Positions 61,562-64,000 of a DNA stretch of 64,000 bases are shown one piece after another (within the stretch, counting starts at the first letter, position 1; each line of letters begins with the position of its first letter). The DNA comes from Rhodospirillales bacterium. Lineage in GTDB: Bacteria; Pseudomonadota; Alphaproteobacteria; Rhodospirillales; Casp-alpha2. The notes beneath the pieces were generated by a model. It made no database searches, had not been told where the DNA came from, and saw only the letters and a list, made by a program, of their open reading frames with translations. The stretch lies in assembly GCA_021775095.1 (NCBI GenBank), contig JAJFII010000070.1, positions 1 through 64,000 on the forward strand, in the 5' to 3' direction. The translations under genes were made by a program, and so were the position numbers.

Positions 61562-62413
61562 ATGACCCTGCAATTTCACCTGGTTCTTCTTGTTCTGCTG
61601 GCGGCTGTGATCCACGCCTTTTGGAACGCCGTCGTCAAAAGCGCCGGTGACCGGGTTTTAACCATGACCCTGATCCATTTTACCGGCACCGTTGTCGCCG
61701 CTTTTGTTTTGTTTTTTGTCGGTTTTCCAGAACCCGCCGTCTGGCCCTATTTGCTGCTGTCGGTGGTTATCCACAGCTTCTATTATGTTTTTTTACTGCT
61801 CAGTTACCGGGTCGGCGACCTCAGCCAGGTTTATCCCATTGCCCGTGGCTCGTCGCCGCTTTTGGTGGTTGTCCTGGCCATGGGTATGGCCGGCGAAATG
61901 CCGAGCCCGGGAGTAATTGCCGGCGTTTCTCTGGTTTCCGTTGGTATCATCAGTCTGACTTTTGCCCAGGGTCGGATAAGCCGTTCCGGTCTGGTTCCCA
62001 TCGGACTTGCCCTGACAACCGGTGCTCTGATCGCCAGTTATACGGTGGTTGATGGCCTGGGGGTTCGGGCCGGATCCAGTCCCTGGGTCTACATTGCCTG
62101 GCTGAATTTTCTCGAGGGCATTCCCATTACCCTTTGGGCGGTGACCCGCCGTCGCAGGCAGATCGCGCCCTTTTTATCGGCCCACTGGAAAACCGGTGTG
62201 TTGGGCGGCCTGTTGGCGTTGCTCGCCTATGGGGCGGCACTCTACGCCCTTAACCAGGGCGCCATGGCCCATGTTTCGGCGCTCCGCGAAACCTCCGTGT
62301 TGTTTGCAACGGTGATCGGCGCGGTGATTCTAAAAGAAGGCTTTGGCTGGCGCCGCATGGCCGCCGCAGCGCTGATTACCACTGGCATTTTTGTATTGCA
62401 GGTCATGGGTTAA
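61562..62413 (+). CDS. EamA/DMT-type transporter
   Basis: The 283-residue protein has about ten membrane helices in two EamA repeats (first around HAFWNAVVKSAG, second around LRETSVLFATVIGAVILKEGFGWRRM). Members export amino acids or other metabolites; the substrate is unknown. Its stop overlaps the start of the next gene (TAATG), forming a two-gene membrane unit. Confidence 0.88.
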   Translation: MTLQFHLVLLVLLAAVIHAFWNAVVKSAGDRVLTMTLIHFTGTVVAAFVLFFVGFPEPAVWPYLLLSVVIHSFYYVFLLLSYRVGDLSQVYPIARGSSPLLVVVLAMGMAGEMPSPGVIAGVSLVSVGIISLTFAQGRISRSGLVPIGLALTTGALIASYTVVDGLGVRAGSSPWVYIAWLNFLEGIPITLWAVTRRRRQIAPFLSAHWKTGVLGGLLALLAYGAALYALNQGAMAHVSALRETSVLFATVIGAVILKEGFGWRRMAAAALITTGIFVLQVMG

Positions 62414-63771
62414 TGGCCAACCTGTCGGCCAGCCTGTATATCTCCATGGTCGCCTTTGGAATTATCCATGGATTGGCCGGGGTTGCCTATTTTGCGCCGA
62501 TTGCGACGGCTTTGATTGTTGCCTTCCTGGTTCTCGAAATTCGCCATACGCCGCTGCCCCAGTCGACCGTTGGGCTCGGACTGATTGCCGCCGGCGGTTT
62601 TTCCATTTATGCAAGCGGTTCGGATCTGGCCTTGTTAATCGACGGGTTTGCCCGCTCGAAAACCTTTTTGATGTTGTTTTTTGCGGTGACCTGGTTACGC
62701 ATTCCGGCCTCGGACAGCCCGGCCATCCGTTCGGCCCGGCGGATGATTATCAACCAACCGCCGGGAAAACGGTTTTTATATTTGGCTGCGGGTGTGCATA
62801 TTCTCGGTGCCGTGCTCAATCTGGCCGGCCTCAGTCTGTTGTCGGCCATGGTCGAGCGCCAGCGCGACCCCCTGTTACGCAGGCGCATGTTAACGGCGCT
62901 GATGGTCGGATTTATCAGCGCCTCTTCCTGGTCGCCGTTTTATGTCTCAATGGTTGTTGTCCTGCTGGCAATCCCGTCTTTGCAATGGCTCGATGTGATC
63001 GGCTGGGGACTGGTCCTGGGTATTTTGGCCATTGTCATTGGCTGGATCTATGATCGCCTTGCCTGGCGTCAGGCATCGGCTGCCAGTGCGCCGATAAAAC
63101 CGGCACCCATGGGGGCCGCCGAGCGGCTCCGGGTCGCCGGCATATTGCTGTCGTTGATTTTTCTGGTTATTGGTTTTGTTGAACTGGTCGGCGTCACCAT
63201 TCCCATCGCCCTGGCGCTGATTGCCCCGCCCTATGCGATCATGTGGTTTGCCAGCAACGCCACCAATGGCGCTACGCCGTGGCACCGCGCCGCCACCGTG
63301 ATCGGCACGGTCTGGGCGGTGATCCCGGGTCTGCGCAATGAAACTTTTGTTTTTGTTGGCGCGACGGTATTCGGGGTTGGCGTTTCGACCCTGATCCCCG
63401 AGGCGGATTTGACCCTTTGGTTAGACACCTACCTGCCTTACGTTGATCTGCGCATCGCCCTGTTGATGTATGGCATGCTTGTCATGGGGGCGCTCGGCAT
63501 GCATGCGGTGATTGGGGTTATTCTGGTCGGGGAGGTTTTACCGCCCGATGTCATGGGGGTGCCTGACTGGATCCTCGGGATCTCGCTCCTGGGGATTTGG
63601 GGCTTGAGTACCCTGGTCAATCCCTATTCGGGCACCACGCTTTATTTGGCGCGAGCGTCAGGGGTATCGGCATTTACCATCGCCTGGCGTTGGCACCCGG
63701 TTGTCGCCCTGACCCTGGTCACCCTGACCCTTGCAGTGATCGTCGCTCTACGCCATTTGTCCCTGCCGTGA
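62413..63771 (+). CDS. Polytopic inner-membrane protein, permease-like
   Basis: The 452-residue protein has about 11-12 membrane helices with a loop at about 215-235 (WRQASAASAPIKPAPMGAAERLR). The central SASSWSPFYVSMVVVLLAIP and the late NPYSGTTLYLARASG look like the paired re-entrant Ser/Pro motifs of ion-transporter (IT) superfamily carriers such as TRAP-M or citrate transporters. I could not assign a family. It is coupled to the EamA gene by TAATG. Confidence 0.7.
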   Translation: MANLSASLYISMVAFGIIHGLAGVAYFAPIATALIVAFLVLEIRHTPLPQSTVGLGLIAAGGFSIYASGSDLALLIDGFARSKTFLMLFFAVTWLRIPASDSPAIRSARRMIINQPPGKRFLYLAAGVHILGAVLNLAGLSLLSAMVERQRDPLLRRRMLTALMVGFISASSWSPFYVSMVVVLLAIPSLQWLDVIGWGLVLGILAIVIGWIYDRLAWRQASAASAPIKPAPMGAAERLRVAGILLSLIFLVIGFVELVGVTIPIALALIAPPYAIMWFASNATNGATPWHRAATVIGTVWAVIPGLRNETFVFVGATVFGVGVSTLIPEADLTLWLDTYLPYVDLRIALLMYGMLVMGALGMHAVIGVILVGEVLPPDVMGVPDWILGISLLGIWGLSTLVNPYSGTTLYLARASGVSAFTIAWRWHPVVALTLVTLTLAVIVALRHLSLP

Positions 63772-63846
63772 GCGACCGTACGCCAATCCGTGAGCCCCTC
63801 CTCAGATAGCTCATTTTCAAATCCGCCGCGTTGCATTTGCGGGCGG

Positions 63847-64000
63847 TTATTTGGCCGGCTGCTGCGCCGGTTCCGTGGGCTTTTTATAGGCCCGTCGATA
63901 AATAACCAGTTCCCCCCGGGGTCCGGAAAAAAGCCCGCCATTGGGTTTTAGTTCATCAGCCGTCGCCTGGTAGTCATAGGGGGCAACGCCGGTGCAGGCC
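63847..64000 (-). CDS. Partial small lipoprotein-like gene at the right edge
   Basis: Only the C-terminal 50 codons are present; the start lies beyond the window. They begin ACTGVAPYDYQATADELKP and continue with NGGLFSGPRGELVIYRR to a Pro/Gln-rich end. A Cys at the first visible position after Ala suits a lipobox, and the GLFSG-x-GE-x-VIYRR pattern recalls small outer-membrane lipoproteins of alphaproteobacteria. Both are inferred, because the signal peptide is missing. Confidence 0.5.
   Translation of the reverse strand, partial: ACTGVAPYDYQATADELKPNGGLFSGPRGELVIYRRAYKKPTEPAQQPAK

Overview
The window is a stretch of an alphaproteobacterial chromosome of moderate GC content. It is best matched to the Rhodospirillales or a related marine group, as judged from gene content and order rather than a database search. 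The main clues are: an F1-only ATP synthase operon (atpH-A-G-D-C without F0 genes); a TCA cluster in the order mdh-sucC-sucD-sucA-sucB-lpd; sdhC-D-A-B; a mesaconyl-CoA hydratase/malyl-CoA lyase-family pair as in the ethylmalonyl-CoA pathway; a response regulator ending in a YFGPDRRRR motif; and a Fur-type box followed by TTGCA. No rRNA, tRNA, CRISPR array, prophage or complete insertion sequence was seen.

Layout. 1-255 is most of a small terminal-inverted-repeat element cut by the window edge. 0.3-5.5 kb (minus strand) holds a TerB-like protein, an amidohydrolase, an EF-G-like GTPase paralogue and an aspartate-type aminotransferase. 5.9-8.9 kb holds uvrB, a cupin and sixA. 9.0-11.3 kb is an accessory cassette: a LysR regulator divergent from two tandem cytochrome P460 genes. 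12.1-17.0 kb is the F1 ATP synthase operon, followed by priA, DUF484-xerC and a soluble PAS histidine kinase. 23.9-33.3 kb is the 2-oxoglutarate dehydrogenase/succinyl-CoA synthetase/malate dehydrogenase cluster. 33.5-39.0 kb holds nadC-nadA, zapE, a broken SDR gene, a COG4091-type dehydrogenase and a PaiB-like protein. 39.2-42.6 kb is succinate dehydrogenase. A gene-poor 1 kb follows, with DnaA-box-like sites and a possible structured RNA. Then come mch and a malyl-CoA lyase family gene, pdxY, a response regulator, asd, a 36-codon orphan gene and leuB-leuD-leuC. 52.0-55.9 kb is rplS-trmD-rimM-rpsP-ffh. 56.0-58.3 kb is a divergent locus around a Fur-like box, with two unrecognised proteins on one side and an XRE regulator plus a ferredoxin-like protein on the other. 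The end holds dapF, mtaB, ftsY, two membrane-protein genes and a partial lipoprotein-like gene.

How the genes work together. Most of the window is housekeeping: central carbon metabolism (malate to oxaloacetate, 2-oxoglutarate to succinyl-CoA to succinate to fumarate), ATP synthesis, co-translational targeting (ffh and ftsY in one window), leucine and lysine/threonine precursors, NAD synthesis and DNA repair.

The least expected signals are: a malate dehydrogenase that continues, in one reading frame, into about 135 extra residues resembling histone H1 (36 Lys and no acidic residue in 100 positions), with shorter basic Lys/Ala/Pro tails on SucA and on the COG4091 protein; the Fur-box locus of unknown function; the tandem P460 cassette; a 28-codon SDR remnant still coupled to the gene upstream; and a small orphan gene between leuB and asd with its own ribosome binding site and flanking terminators. 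Function calls rest on recognised motifs and recalled family sequences; no alignment was run.
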